Source of the DNA: Azospirillum sp. B21
GTDB taxonomy: Bacteria; Pseudomonadota; Alphaproteobacteria; Azospirillales; Azospirillaceae
Length of the DNA: 64,000 bases
Direction of reading: 5' to 3'
NCBI RefSeq assembly: GCF_008364825.1
Contig: NZ_VTTO01000016.1
Location: 1-64,000 of the forward strand
Both the position numbers and the translations under genes were made by a program. The notes under the pieces were generated by a model, which saw only the letters and a list, made by a program, of their open reading frames with translations, was not told the origin of the DNA and made no database searches. Shown here piece by piece: positions 7,744 through 16,782 of the stretch. The first letter of the stretch is position 1, and each line of letters begins with the position of its first letter.

Positions 7744-10700
7744 TTACCGTTCGGCCACGGCAGACGTCTGCAGGGCCGCTCCGTTCAGGAAGCGGCGCAG
7801 CGACGCCGGCTTCACCGGTTTGTAGAGCACGCCGCAGCCGCAACGCTCCGCCTCGGCCCGCACCGCTTCGGACCGGTCGGCGGTCAGCAGCAGCCCCTTG
7901 ACCGGACGGCCCCACAATTCCCGCAACCGCTGCAGAACCGCAAGCCCCGTCTGCCCGCCTCCGACGTGATAGTCCACGCAGACCACGTCGGGAAGCGCGC
8001 CGTCGAAGGGGGCGAGCGCCGCCAGCGCGCCGGACACGTCCGACGCCGTCGCCACCCGGCAGCCCCATTGGCCGAGCAGGGCGCGCAAGCCGGCCAGGAT
8101 CGGCTCCTCATTGTCGATGCACAGCACCAGCAGTCCGGCCGACAGGGCGGTGGGGACGGAGACCGGGCGGACGACCGGGGCGGCGCGCGCCTGCTCCATC
8201 GGCACCTCCACGGTGAAGCCGGTGCCGCGCCCGACGGTGGAGCGCATGCTGACCGGATGGCCGAGCAGCCGGGCGATGCGGTCGACGATGGCGAGGCCCA
8301 GCCCCAACCCCTTGTCGGTCGGGTCGCCGTTGCCGTCTTCACCGCCCAGCCGGCGGAACTCCTCGAACACCTCGTGGTGCCTGGACTCGGGGATGCCGGG
8401 GCCGGTGTCCCACACCTCGATGCGCAGGCGGTCGCCATGAATGGGGTCGCGGTGGCGGCGGCAGCCGAGCAGCACCCGGCCCTTGGGCGTGTAGCGGATG
8501 GCGTTGGACAGGAAATTCTGCAGCACCCGGCGCAGCAGCTGCGGATCCGACCGCACCGCGGCGCCGCAGCCGACCACCTTCAGCGTCAGCCCGCGTTCCT
8601 GCGCCAGGGCGGAGAACTCCACACCCAGCCCGCCCAGCAATTCGTCGATGGCGAAGCTGCGCATCTGCACCCGGACATTGCCGGCATCCAGCGAGGAGAT
8701 GTCGAGCAGCCCGCCCAGCAGCATCTCGGTGGAGCGCAGGGCGGCGGCGGCATTGTCGATCATGCCGCATTCGGACACCCGCTGCTCCACCGTCGGCAAG
8801 GGAACGCGGATGCTTTCCTCCAGTGCCGAGACGAACAGGCGGGCGGCGTTCAGCGGCTGCAGCAGGTCGTGGCTGGCGGCGGCGAGGAAGCGGGTCTTGC
8901 TGGCGTTGGCCGCCTCGGCCTCCGCCTTGGCCTGCTGCAGGGCGTCGGTGCGTTCCTGCACCCGGTGCTCCAGGCTTTCGTTGGCCTCGCGCAGGGCCTC
9001 GGCGGCGCGGTAGCGCTCGGTCACGTCGGTGTAGGTGGAGACGTAGCCGCCCTCCGGCAGGGGGTTGGCGACGATCTCCAGCACCGTGCCGTCGGGCCGG
9101 CGCCGCTCGTAGCGGTAGGGCCATTGCAGGTTGGCGGTGTCGCGGTTGGTCAGCAGCGCCTTCATGTCGTGGGCGCTGTATTCGCCGCGCCGCTCGTTGA
9201 AGCGGACCAGATCGGCGAAGGGCACGCCCACCCGCACCATGTCGGCCGGCAGGTCGAGCAGTTCCAGATAGCGGTGGTTCCAGGCGGCGATGCGGTGATC
9301 GGCGTCGATCACGCAGATGCCCTGGCCGATGTTCTCCAACGTCGCCTGCAGCAGCTTGCGGTTGAAGCGCAGCGCCTCCGACGCCTCGTCCAGCATCGCC
9401 ATGGCGTCGCCGCGCGACAGCGAGCGGCCCTGGAGCGAGGCCGCCATCACCACCCGCGCCGACGCCGCACCGATGGCGCCGGCGATCAGCGTCTCGGTGA
9501 AGCGGACGGCGTCGAGGTCGGCCGGGCCGGTTTCGCCCTTACGGCCGGCAGCATAAGCATCGAAGGCGGCGTTGCCCCGCTCCGCCCCGACGAAGCGGAT
9601 TGCCAGTGCACGCAGGTCGGCCAGCTTGGCGAGCGCCTGGGGGGTGTCGTCGTCGTCCTGGTCGGCGGTGGCGGTGGTGTAGAAGACGGCCTGGGTGCGC
9701 TCCACCGCGCTGGGCCGGGCGAGCAGGGAGCCGGCGACGAAGGCGATCAGGTTGGCGAGCAGGCTCCACAGGCTGGCGTGGGAGATCGGGTCCAGCCCCT
9801 CGATCCCGAACAGCGCCTGCGGGCGCAGCCAGCCGATGCCCCAGGGGCCGACATCGAACAGCGCGTCGGGCACCGGGACGATGCGGGCCATCGACGGCAC
9901 CAGCAGGGTGTAGACCCACAGCAGGAAGCCGGCGCCCAGCCCCGCCAGCGCCCCCACCCTGTTGGCCCGCGGCCAGTAGAGCCCGCCGAAGAAGGCCGGC
10001 CCGAACTGTGCCACCGCGACGAAGGAGAGGAGGCCGATGACGGTCAGCGGGTAATCGCGGTCGACCAGCCGGTGCATCACATAGGCCAGCAGCAGGATGC
10101 CCAGCACCGACAGCCGCCGCACCAGAAGCAGCGTGCCGACCATGTCGCGCCGGCCGACGCGGGCGGCGAAGCGCGGGCGGCTGAGCAGCAGCGGCATCGC
10201 CACGTCGTTGCACAGCATGGTGCTGAGCGACACCGCGGCGACGATGACCATGCCGGTCGCCGCCGACAGGCCGCCGATGAAGGACAGCAGGCTGAAGCCG
10301 CTGGCTCCCGCCGCGATGGGCAGGGTGATCATGAAGGTGTCGGGGTTGATTCCGTCGCCGAAGGTGACGAGGCCGGCCACCGCGATGGGAATCATCAGCG
10401 CGCTGAGCGCGACCAGATAGGTCGGATACATCCAGGCGGCGGCACGCAGATGGCGGGGATTGTCGTTCTCCACCGTCATCACATGGTACATCTGCGGCAG
10501 GCAGAGGAAGGCGATCAGCGAGATCGCCGTGTTCGACCACCATGTGGGGTCGGAAAAGCTGGGCGACAGCAGCGGTTCCGCCTGCGGCCGGGCGATCAGG
10601 TCGGTGTAGCCGTCGAACATGCCCCAGACGATGAAGGCCGCCACCGCCAGGAAGACGGTCAGCTTCACCAGGCTCTCGAAGGCGATGGCCAGCATCAGGC

Positions 10701-11286
10701 CGCGGTGATGCTCGCTGGCGTTGATGTGACGGACGCCGAACAGGATGGTGAAGACCGCCATCGACAGCGCCACCGCGAAGGCGGTGTCGCCCCAGATCGG
10801 CGGCGGCAGGGCCGCCGGCGAGGCCAGGGACGGCGCGGTCAGCACGTCGAAGCTGGCCGCCACCGCCTTCAGCTGGAGCGCGATGTAGGGCAGCACGCCG
10901 ACCAGCGCCGTCAGCGTCACCAGAGCCGCCACCGCCTGGCTCTTGCCATAGCGCGCACCGATGAAGTCGGCGATGGAGGTGACGTTCTGCGCCTTGGTGA
11001 TGGCGATGATCTTGGTCAGCACCGGCCTTGCGGCCAGCAGCAGGATCATCGGCGCCAGATAGATCGGCAGGAAATCGAAGCCGCTGGCCGATGCCCGCCC
11101 GACCGACCCGTAGAAGCTCCAGCTCGTGTTGTAGATGCAGAGCGTCAGCGCATAGAGGATGCCGGCCGCGCGCGGGGAGGACAGCACCAGCGTTCCGCCC
11201 GCGGTGCGCCGGTCTCCCCACCAGGCGATGGCGAACAGCACCCCCAGATAGGCCGCCGACACGGCCAGGACCAGCCAACTCTGCAC
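7744..11286 (-). CDS. Sodium/solute symporter-fused hybrid sensor histidine kinase
   Basis: 1180 residues. Residues 1 to about 520 form a PutP-like sodium:solute symporter domain with some twelve membrane segments (ASGFDFLPIYLAPMILLLAA, VTSIADFIGARYGKSQAVAA). A PAS domain follows (LENIGQGICVIDADHRIAAW, about 670-690), then a coiled coil, a HisKA domain with phospho-acceptor H806 in ASHDLLQPLNAAR, an HATPase domain (NFLSNAIRYTPKG, DTGPGIP, GLGLGLAIV) and a C-terminal receiver with D1105 in VCVDYHVGG. This resembles the CbrA class, in which the transporter half may sense or carry a substrate. The LuxR-type regulator directly downstream is the likely partner. The ligand is unknown. Confidence 0.95.
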   Translation of the reverse strand: MQSWLVLAVSAAYLGVLFAIAWWGDRRTAGGTLVLSSPRAAGILYALTLCIYNTSWSFYGSVGRASASGFDFLPIYLAPMILLLAARPVLTKIIAITKAQNVTSIADFIGARYGKSQAVAALVTLTALVGVLPYIALQLKAVAASFDVLTAPSLASPAALPPPIWGDTAFAVALSMAVFTILFGVRHINASEHHRGLMLAIAFESLVKLTVFLAVAAFIVWGMFDGYTDLIARPQAEPLLSPSFSDPTWWSNTAISLIAFLCLPQMYHVMTVENDNPRHLRAAAWMYPTYLVALSALMIPIAVAGLVTFGDGINPDTFMITLPIAAGASGFSLLSFIGGLSAATGMVIVAAVSLSTMLCNDVAMPLLLSRPRFAARVGRRDMVGTLLLVRRLSVLGILLLAYVMHRLVDRDYPLTVIGLLSFVAVAQFGPAFFGGLYWPRANRVGALAGLGAGFLLWVYTLLVPSMARIVPVPDALFDVGPWGIGWLRPQALFGIEGLDPISHASLWSLLANLIAFVAGSLLARPSAVERTQAVFYTTATADQDDDDTPQALAKLADLRALAIRFVGAERGNAAFDAYAAGRKGETGPADLDAVRFTETLIAGAIGAASARVVMAASLQGRSLSRGDAMAMLDEASEALRFNRKLLQATLENIGQGICVIDADHRIAAWNHRYLELLDLPADMVRVGVPFADLVRFNERRGEYSAHDMKALLTNRDTANLQWPYRYERRRPDGTVLEIVANPLPEGGYVSTYTDVTERYRAAEALREANESLEHRVQERTDALQQAKAEAEAANASKTRFLAAASHDLLQPLNAARLFVSALEESIRVPLPTVEQRVSECGMIDNAAAALRSTEMLLGGLLDISSLDAGNVRVQMRSFAIDELLGGLGVEFSALAQERGLTLKVVGCGAAVRSDPQLLRRVLQNFLSNAIRYTPKGRVLLGCRRHRDPIHGDRLRIEVWDTGPGIPESRHHEVFEEFRRLGGEDGNGDPTDKGLGLGLAIVDRIARLLGHPVSMRSTVGRGTGFTVEVPMEQARAAPVVRPVSVPTALSAGLLVLCIDNEEPILAGLRALLGQWGCRVATASDVSGALAALAPFDGALPDVVCVDYHVGGGQTGLAVLQRLRELWGRPVKGLLLTADRSEAVRAEAERCGCGVLYKPVKPASLRRFLNGAALQTSAVAER

Positions 11287-11544
11287 GACCGACGGACCTC
11301 TCGGGAGGGATGGAAAGGAGGATGCAAAAGCCGGCAGACCCTATCCCAATCGCCCCGCCGGCAACAATGTCCGGCCGTCCGCGGCTGGAACCATCGGAGG
11401 TCTCCGTCGGTTTACTGCGACGCCGTCGCTGGGAAAGCGTCGCGAAAAGCCCAATCTGTGGCAAGATGGCTTATCGTGAAGGAGCCCGGCCCCTGGTGCC
11501 GGACCCGGTGCGTGGGCTGAAACGGAAGACGGACACCCAACAGA

Positions 11545-11793
11545 ATGCTGATAGACGCCTATTTGGGGTTCCGGGTCGGGGACGTGGTCCTGGATCGCGC
11601 GGAGCTTGCCGCCGGTACCGCCACCATCAAGGAGATCCACGTCGTCCCGTGCGACTGGGCGCATGGCCTGACCGGCATCGCGGTCATGGAGAACGGCGCC
11701 GAGCGCTTCATCGTCCAGCTGAAGAAGGTGCGTCCGACCGAAGAGGTCGAAACCGAAAGCAACGTCCGGCCCCTGCGCCACCGCGCGCGTTGA
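11545..11793 (+). CDS. Conserved-looking small protein, function unknown
   Basis: 82 residues starting MLIDAYLGFRVGDVVLDRAE. The codons are strongly G/C-ending throughout, as in neighbouring real genes, and a bidirectional terminator follows 27 bases after the stop. It has no membrane segment or signal peptide. The alternation of short hydrophobic and polar runs (TIKEIHVVPCDW, GIAVMENGAERFIVQLKKV) suggests a small beta-rich cytoplasmic domain. I recognise no family. It is divergent from the symporter-kinase gene, 258 bases away; that gap contains only the two promoters as far as I can see. Confidence 0.65.
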   Translation: MLIDAYLGFRVGDVVLDRAELAAGTATIKEIHVVPCDWAHGLTGIAVMENGAERFIVQLKKVRPTEEVETESNVRPLRHRAR

Positions 11794-11820
11794 GCGGAAC
11801 CGTCATGCGCTGAAAACGGC

Positions 11821-11860
11821 AAGGCCCGCAGCTCCGGATTGGAGCGGCGGGCCTTCGTTT
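11821..11860. terminator. Bidirectional intrinsic terminator
   Basis: AAGGCCCGC pairs with GCGGGCCTT, with an inner AGCTCC/GGAGC stem. The plus strand is followed by CGTTT and the minus strand by GCCGTTTT. It lies between two convergent small genes ending at 11793 and 11900. Confidence 0.75.
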
Positions 11861-11899
11861 ATGCGGCGGGGGATACCCGGCGGCCCTTCGGCGACGAAG

Positions 11900-12190
11900 T
11901 CAGTGGCGAAGCTGCACGCGCCCCCTGCCCATGCGCGCGTCGTCGACACGGGCGATGGCGGGCAGGCCGCGCAGGAAGGCGGCGCCGGTGTCGGTCGCCT
12001 CGAACAGGACATGGCCCTGGCGGTCCTGGCCGCGGAAGCGGGCCTCGGTCGCCATGCCGGCATTGCGGACGGCGGCCGACAGCTCGGACACGGCCTTCCA
12101 GATGCGGGCACGATGTTCGGCGGCGCTGGAACAGCCGGAGGAATCCGCGACGGCCAGCGTTACGGTAAAGGAATGAAGCTCGATCGCCAT
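11900..12190 (-). CDS. Small protein of unknown function
   Basis: 96 residues starting MAIELHSFTVTLAVADSSGC. Reading the reverse strand gives a run of G/C-ending codons typical of this genome, so the frame is taken as real rather than the overlapping longer frames. It has a helical centre (AAEHRARIWKAVSELSAAVRNAGM) and a conserved-looking tail (GHVLFEATDTGAAFLRGLPAI), with no signal peptide, metal motif or known family. It may be co-transcribed with the small gene starting at 12532, 93 bases upstream on the same strand. Confidence 0.6.
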   Translation of the reverse strand: MAIELHSFTVTLAVADSSGCSSAAEHRARIWKAVSELSAAVRNAGMATEARFRGQDRQGHVLFEATDTGAAFLRGLPAIARVDDARMGRGRVQLRH

Positions 12191-12283
12191 GGTGGCACCA
12201 CGGAACAGGAATTGCGGGAATGAAGTACCCGGATCGTTCCGGCCATCGGCCGGATACGGCGCCGGCCCTTGGGATCGAGAAAC

Positions 12284-12532
12284 TCAGTCGTAACGGGGAA
12301 GCTTCGACAGGACGATGTCGCTGATGAGGCCGCGGAGCTGGCTGACCGGGAGCTGTTCGACCGGTATGCGGACGGCGCGGGCGTAGGTCTCGCAAACGTG
12401 CCAGGCGTGGTCGGGTTCGACCAGGATGTGCCGGGCGAGATCTTGATCGTCGGCGTTCGCCCGACCGGGGAGCGCCTTTTCACAGGCCAGAACGGTTTGC
12501 ACCATGTCGCTGGCCAGACTGTGCAGATTCAT
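12284..12532 (-). CDS. Small protein of unknown function
   Basis: 82 residues starting MNLHSLASDMVQTVLACEKA. The start at 12532 is supported by GGGAAGGTG six bases upstream; the longer in-frame extension to 12811 runs through non-coding sequence. The protein looks all-helical and soluble (DLARHILVEPDHAWHVCETYARAVRIPVEQLP, SQLRGLISDIVLSKL). I recognise no family. It is followed on the same strand by the unknown gene at 11900-12190. Confidence 0.6.
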   Translation of the reverse strand: MNLHSLASDMVQTVLACEKALPGRANADDQDLARHILVEPDHAWHVCETYARAVRIPVEQLPVSQLRGLISDIVLSKLPRYD

Positions 12533-12880
12533 GGATGGCACCTTCCCATGTTCGGGAATTGGTTGGGGGTACGAACAGATTAAACCTTCGGACCAGTTCC
12601 CACAACGGTGCCTATGACGTTCGGCTGTGACAATTGAACGTTCATGCCACAGCGGGCGCAACGGCAAAGCTGACGGTGGCCGGCCTCTAACCTGCATCAA
12701 CATAGGTCGGGGCGGTTTATTCCGCCTGTGACCGTTTCGCGGGTCAGACGCGGCAAATTCCGCCGAACTCCTGCGGCAATCCCCTCTTGCGCCGTCCGCG
12801 GTTTTCCCCATCCGGGCAAGGCGTTGCCGGCCGTTCCCGGTCCCGGCGGGCCGGGACCGGAAGCCGGCTTCACCCGGCCG
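12533..12880. other. Intergenic region with strong hairpin
   Basis: About 350 bases with no credible gene. CCGGTCCCGG (12837-12846) pairs perfectly with 12851-12860 around CGGG, just past the end of the TerB-like gene on the minus strand, and probably marks its transcript end, though no T-run follows. The rest should hold the promoter of the small gene at 12284-12532; GAACGTTC near 12650 is a perfect 8-bp palindrome there. Confidence 0.5.
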
Positions 12881-13306
12881 TCAGGCGTCCAGCACGGTCC
12901 GGCTGTTCTTCACCACCAGCGCCTGGAAATAGGGTTGCAGCTTGGCGTCGTCGAAGCCGAAGGCCTGCTGGAAGCGGATGATCAGGTCGCGTTCCCCCTG
13001 CTCCGCCTCGCCGTCGGCCATGGCGCTGTCGATCATGTTCAGCAGGATGCACAGGCGCTGCTGCTCGTTCAGCTTCGGCGCGACCTCTCCCAGGAAGGTG
13101 TCGGGCGGGGTGCTGCGCGCGAACTTGAAGCAGCGGTCCAGTTCCTCCCGCGTGGCGTTGCGGCCGAGGACGGAGACCAGATGGCCCACCTCCTCCGGAT
13201 CGATCTCGCCGTCCGATCCCATGCAGTAGATCAGCGAGACGACCAGCGCCCGGCGCGGGTTCAGCTCCAGCGGAGCGTTGCCCTTGAACATATCGAACAG
13301 ACCCAT
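12881..13306 (-). CDS. TerB-like domain protein
   Basis: 141 residues. After a short leader (MGLFDMFKGNAPLELN) the body matches the TerB / DjlA N-terminal helical fold: ALVVSLIYCMGSDGEIDPEEVGHL carries the acidic DGEID metal-binding-like motif, and a second copy of the pattern appears in NMIDSAMADGEAEQGERDLI. Such proteins occur in tellurite-resistance and stress-response contexts, but nothing adjacent supports tellurite resistance here. The start at 13306 has GGGGAGGTAGG upstream; the longer frame to 13417 is non-coding. Confidence 0.7.
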   Translation of the reverse strand: MGLFDMFKGNAPLELNPRRALVVSLIYCMGSDGEIDPEEVGHLVSVLGRNATREELDRCFKFARSTPPDTFLGEVAPKLNEQQRLCILLNMIDSAMADGEAEQGERDLIIRFQQAFGFDDAKLQPYFQALVVKNSRTVLDA

Positions 13307-13570
13307 GTTCCTACCTCCCCAATGGTCGAGACGCCCGCGCATTTGGGCCCGTGGGGTACCCCGTGCAAGATGGGGGTGGCGGCGATTTTTCTGCGGGAGA
13401 TCGCCCCATGCCGCCACGGCGCCCCGCTATCGGGGCAAACCCTGAGGCGCGTCGCCGTCGAATAGCGCGCCGGGACGGCGGGATTCATGATAGTTTGGAG
13501 CTGAAGCATCGGTTTGGCCGCGTTGGTCGGGCTGCATCGCGCGGCGGGTCGGGGAATTCCGGGAGGATCT

Positions 13571-16270
13571 GTGGGACGCTTCGTCCGGGGCGCTCTGGTG
13601 GTGGTGGTCGTCCTGGCCGCATTGGCCGGCAACGCGGCGCACAGGATCTATTACGACTACCAGGACACTCAGCAGCGCCGCTTCGCCATGGTCCGCGACA
13701 TGGCCCGGCTGGTGGACGACCATGTCCACCGGACGGTGCGTACGGCCGACATCGCGCTCGACCAGACGGCGGCGATGGTGGCGGAGGCCGGCGGGCCGCA
13801 GAAGGTGCGCGACCTGAAGCACTGGACCCGCCTGCGCGAATATGCAGCCCATATCGAGGGCGCGGACGCGATCTGGATCTATGACGCCGACGGCCGCGCC
13901 GTCCTGGAATCGGCCAGCTTTCCCAACCGCATCGCCGGCTTCGCCGATCCGGCCGGGCTGGAGGCGCTGCGGAGCGGCATGCGCCTGCATATCGGCGCCG
14001 GGCAGCCCGGCCGCACCGGCAGCCAGCCGCTGGTCTTCCCGGTGTCCCGCCCGCTGCATGACGACGAGGGGCGATTCGTCGGCGTGGCGTCCGCGTCGAT
14101 CCGGGTCGATACCCTCACCGACTTCTACAACATGCTGGGCTTCGAGTTCGATCCGCTGATCGGCGTCTACCGTCCGAACGGCGAGGTCGTCGCCCGCCGC
14201 CCGGCGACCGAGGCCTCGGTGGGCCGGTCGGTCGCCGGCGGGCTGCTGTTCCAGAGCAAACTGCGCGAGGCGCCGGAAGGGCAATATCTGTCGCCATCGG
14301 TGCTGGACGGCGTGCTGCGCATCGCCGCCTACCGCACGATGCGCGATTACGGGTTGGTGGTGCTGACCGGCATCGACCGGACCGAGGCGATGGCCGCATG
14401 GCGCACCCGCACCCTGTACACGGTGGTGGAGACCGTCGTCGGGCTGCTGGCGATCCTGGCGGCGCTGGCCTGGGGCCTGCGTTACCTGGATCGCGAGCGC
14501 AAGGCGCAGGTGGCGCTGGCCGAGGCGCGCAACGCGGTGGAGCGGACCAGCGCCGAGCGCGACGAGAGCGCCCGTCTGGCCGCCGCACTCGACCATGCCC
14601 GCGACATGGCGGAGACCGCGCGGCGGGCCGCCGAGGCCGCCAACCGCGCCAAGGGCGAATTCCTGGCCGGGCTGAGCCACGAGCTGCGCACCCCGCTGAA
14701 CGCGGTGATCGGTTTCGCCGACCTGATCGCGCGCGAGGCGGAAGGGCCGGTCGGCACCCCGGTCTACCGGCAATATGCCGCCAATGTCCGCGATTCCGGC
14801 CAGCATGTGCTGGAGTTGATCAACGAGATCCTCGACCACGCGCGGGCGGAAGCCGGCGCGCTTCCGATCGAGGAGGGGCGCTGCGACCTGGAGGCGGCGG
14901 CCGACTTCGCCGTCCGCATGCTGACCCCGCGGGCGGAGCGTGCCGGCGTGCTGCTGTCGGCGGCGGTGGCGCCTGCGGTGCGGCACCTGCGCGGCGACGA
15001 CCGGCGCATCCGCCAGATCCTGCTGAACCTGATCGCCAACGGGGTGAAATACACGCCGTCGGGCGGCTCCGTGACCCTGTCTGCCGCTGTGGAGGACGGT
15101 GTTCCGGTGATCCGCGTCACCGACACCGGCCTCGGCATTCCGCCCGAGGATGTCGACCGCGTGCTGGAGCCTTTCGCCCGCGTGGACAGTGCCGCCAACC
15201 GCGGCATCGAGGGCGCCGGGCTGGGACTGCCGCTGACCAAACGGCTGGTGGAACTGCATGGCGGCACCCTGGCGCTGCGCAGCACGCTGGGCGTCGGAAC
15301 CACGGTGACGGTGCGCCTGCCGGCTGCCCGCCTGTTGCCCCCGGAACCCCGGCAGGCACCCCGGGCGGCGCCTGCGCCTGTCCCGATTCCTGCCGCCCCG
15401 GCCCCAGCCCCGGCCCCAGCGGTGCAGCCGCTGTCGGTCCTGCTGGTGGACGATGACCCGACCGTGCGCGACATGGTGGCCGGGCTGCTGCGCGGCTGGG
15501 GGCACCGCGTGATCGCGGCGGCCAATGCCAACGAGGCGCTGGTGATCCTGGACGGGCCGGAGCCGCTGGACCTGATGCTGAGCGACGTGGTCATGCCGCC
15601 GGGCATGGACGGTACGGAGCTGGCGCGGCAGGCCGCCCGCATGCGCCCCGGCCTGCCGGTGCTGCTGGCCTCCGGTTTCGCCGCGCATGCCGTCGGCAAC
15701 CCCGCCGCCTTCGGACCCGAGGTGGCGATGATCGCCAAGCCCTTCTCCATCGACGAACTGCGCCAGCAGCTGGCCCGCATCGCCGGGGCGCGCGGGGCGG
15801 CGGTGACTGCGCCTTCCTCCGTCCCGGCGGCTCCCCTGGTTTCCGTGCCGGCTCCCGCCGCACCCCGGCCGGCCGGGCCGCCGCGCCTGCTGATCGCCGA
15901 GGATCTGTCGATCAACCGCGAACTGCTGGCCGCCCTGTTCCGTGACAGCGGCTATGGCATCGATCTGGTCGCCGACGGTGCCGAGGCGGTGGAGGCGATG
16001 CGGGCCGGCGACTACGATCTGGTGCTGATGGACGTGCAGATGCCGGGCATGGACGGGCTGGAGGCCAGCCGGGCCATCCGTGCGATGCCGCCGCCCCGCG
16101 GCGATGTGCCGATCCTGGCGCTGACTGCCGGCTCATCGGAAGAGGAACGGCGCCAGTGCCGCGAGGCCGGCATGAACGGGCACATCGGCAAGCCCTATGA
16201 CCGCGAGCTCCTGCTGCGTCAGGTCGCCCGCACGCTTGCATCCGACCGCAGCCGTACGGGCGTTGCGTAA
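13571..16270 (+). CDS. Hybrid sensor histidine kinase with periplasmic sensor and two receiver domains
   Basis: 899 residues from the GTG at 13571, preceded by GGGAGG. An N-terminal membrane anchor (VRGALVVVVVLAALAG) is followed by a periplasmic Cache-like sensor (about residues 30-270), a second membrane segment (ETVVGLLAILAALAWGL), and a coiled coil. The HisKA domain has H370 in GLSHELRTPLNAV. The HATPase domain shows LNLIANGVKYTPSG, DTGLGIP and GAGLGLPL. A Pro/Ala-rich linker leads to receiver 1 (D672 in MLSDVVMPPGMDG), a second Pro/Ala linker, and receiver 2 (D821 in VLMDVQMPGMDG). Receiver 2 has the conserved Lys in GHIGKPYD. There is no output domain and no adjacent response regulator, so signalling probably goes through a separate partner. 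Confidence 0.94.
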   Translation: MGRFVRGALVVVVVLAALAGNAAHRIYYDYQDTQQRRFAMVRDMARLVDDHVHRTVRTADIALDQTAAMVAEAGGPQKVRDLKHWTRLREYAAHIEGADAIWIYDADGRAVLESASFPNRIAGFADPAGLEALRSGMRLHIGAGQPGRTGSQPLVFPVSRPLHDDEGRFVGVASASIRVDTLTDFYNMLGFEFDPLIGVYRPNGEVVARRPATEASVGRSVAGGLLFQSKLREAPEGQYLSPSVLDGVLRIAAYRTMRDYGLVVLTGIDRTEAMAAWRTRTLYTVVETVVGLLAILAALAWGLRYLDRERKAQVALAEARNAVERTSAERDESARLAAALDHARDMAETARRAAEAANRAKGEFLAGLSHELRTPLNAVIGFADLIAREAEGPVGTPVYRQYAANVRDSGQHVLELINEILDHARAEAGALPIEEGRCDLEAAADFAVRMLTPRAERAGVLLSAAVAPAVRHLRGDDRRIRQILLNLIANGVKYTPSGGSVTLSAAVEDGVPVIRVTDTGLGIPPEDVDRVLEPFARVDSAANRGIEGAGLGLPLTKRLVELHGGTLALRSTLGVGTTVTVRLPAARLLPPEPRQAPRAAPAPVPIPAAPAPAPAPAVQPLSVLLVDDDPTVRDMVAGLLRGWGHRVIAAANANEALVILDGPEPLDLMLSDVVMPPGMDGTELARQAARMRPGLPVLLASGFAAHAVGNPAAFGPEVAMIAKPFSIDELRQQLARIAGARGAAVTAPSSVPAAPLVSVPAPAAPRPAGPPRLLIAEDLSINRELLAALFRDSGYGIDLVADGAEAVEAMRAGDYDLVLMDVQMPGMDGLEASRAIRAMPPPRGDVPILALTAGSSEEERRQCREAGMNGHIGKPYDRELLLRQVARTLASDRSRTGVA

Positions 16271-16324
16271 TCCATCGTGAAATGTCGGGGTGACGCCCCT
16301 GCGCGGGAAACTGCCGACTGCCCC

Positions 16325-16639
16325 TCAGGGCTGCTCGAACACCTGCGGGAAATGGGCGAGGCGGCGGCCGAACAGGCTTTGCGCCGTGGCCTCTCCCGAC
16401 GTGGAGGTCTGGACCTGGGTCATCGCGGCCGGCATCACCGCGGGCATCGCCGGGGTGGCGGGCAGGGCGCGCGCGGAGGTCGGGCGGGACCGGCGTTCGG
16501 ACTTCTCGGGCGGGGCGTAGAAATGAAGGGTCAGCTGGCCATCGGCTTCCGCCGCATAGGGCAAGCCGGGAGCCGTCCGGCGTTCGGTGCCGGGAAGCAC
16601 ATACTGCTCGCCTTGGTCGGTGCGTTCGATATGCGGCAT
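16325..16639 (-). CDS. Hypothetical protein, proline/alanine-rich middle
   Basis: 104 residues from an ATG at 16639, with AGGA eight bases upstream. An N-terminal polar half (MPHIERTDQGEQYVLPGTER) and a short amphipathic strand (GQLTLHFYAPPEKSE) precede a low-complexity Ala/Pro/Met segment and a C-terminus ending FPQVFEQP. It has no signal peptide, membrane segment or family I recognise. It is convergent with the hybrid kinase gene and upstream of nothing obvious. The first 40 codons look coding; the rest is less certain. Confidence 0.4.
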   Translation of the reverse strand: MPHIERTDQGEQYVLPGTERRTAPGLPYAAEADGQLTLHFYAPPEKSERRSRPTSARALPATPAMPAVMPAAMTQVQTSTSGEATAQSLFGRRLAHFPQVFEQP

Positions 16640-16782
16640 GACCGGTATCCTGTCTCCACCGCACCGATCCTGCCGTTCCAGCCCTTCCGGGTCAAGGCCG
16701 CGCTGCTGAACGAAGGGTTTATCCGTTCGCGTCGTGTTCCTGCCCCCGATTTCCCGCCCGGCCGGGCGGCCCGGCGGCCCGC

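Noticed and set aside
7474..11520. 1348-codon open frame on the plus strand opposite the symporter-kinase gene
   Set aside because: It is the antisense shadow of a well-supported gene: His/Gln/Gly/Arg-rich, no domains, created by the high G/C codon bias.
12881..13306. Tellurite-resistance determinant
   Set aside because: Only a TerB-like fold is present, and the TerC-family gene lies 20 kb away; no ter operon.
13427..15688. 753-codon frame opposite the hybrid kinase
   Set aside because: Low-complexity His/Gln/Arg composition and no motifs; the plus-strand kinase domains are unambiguous.
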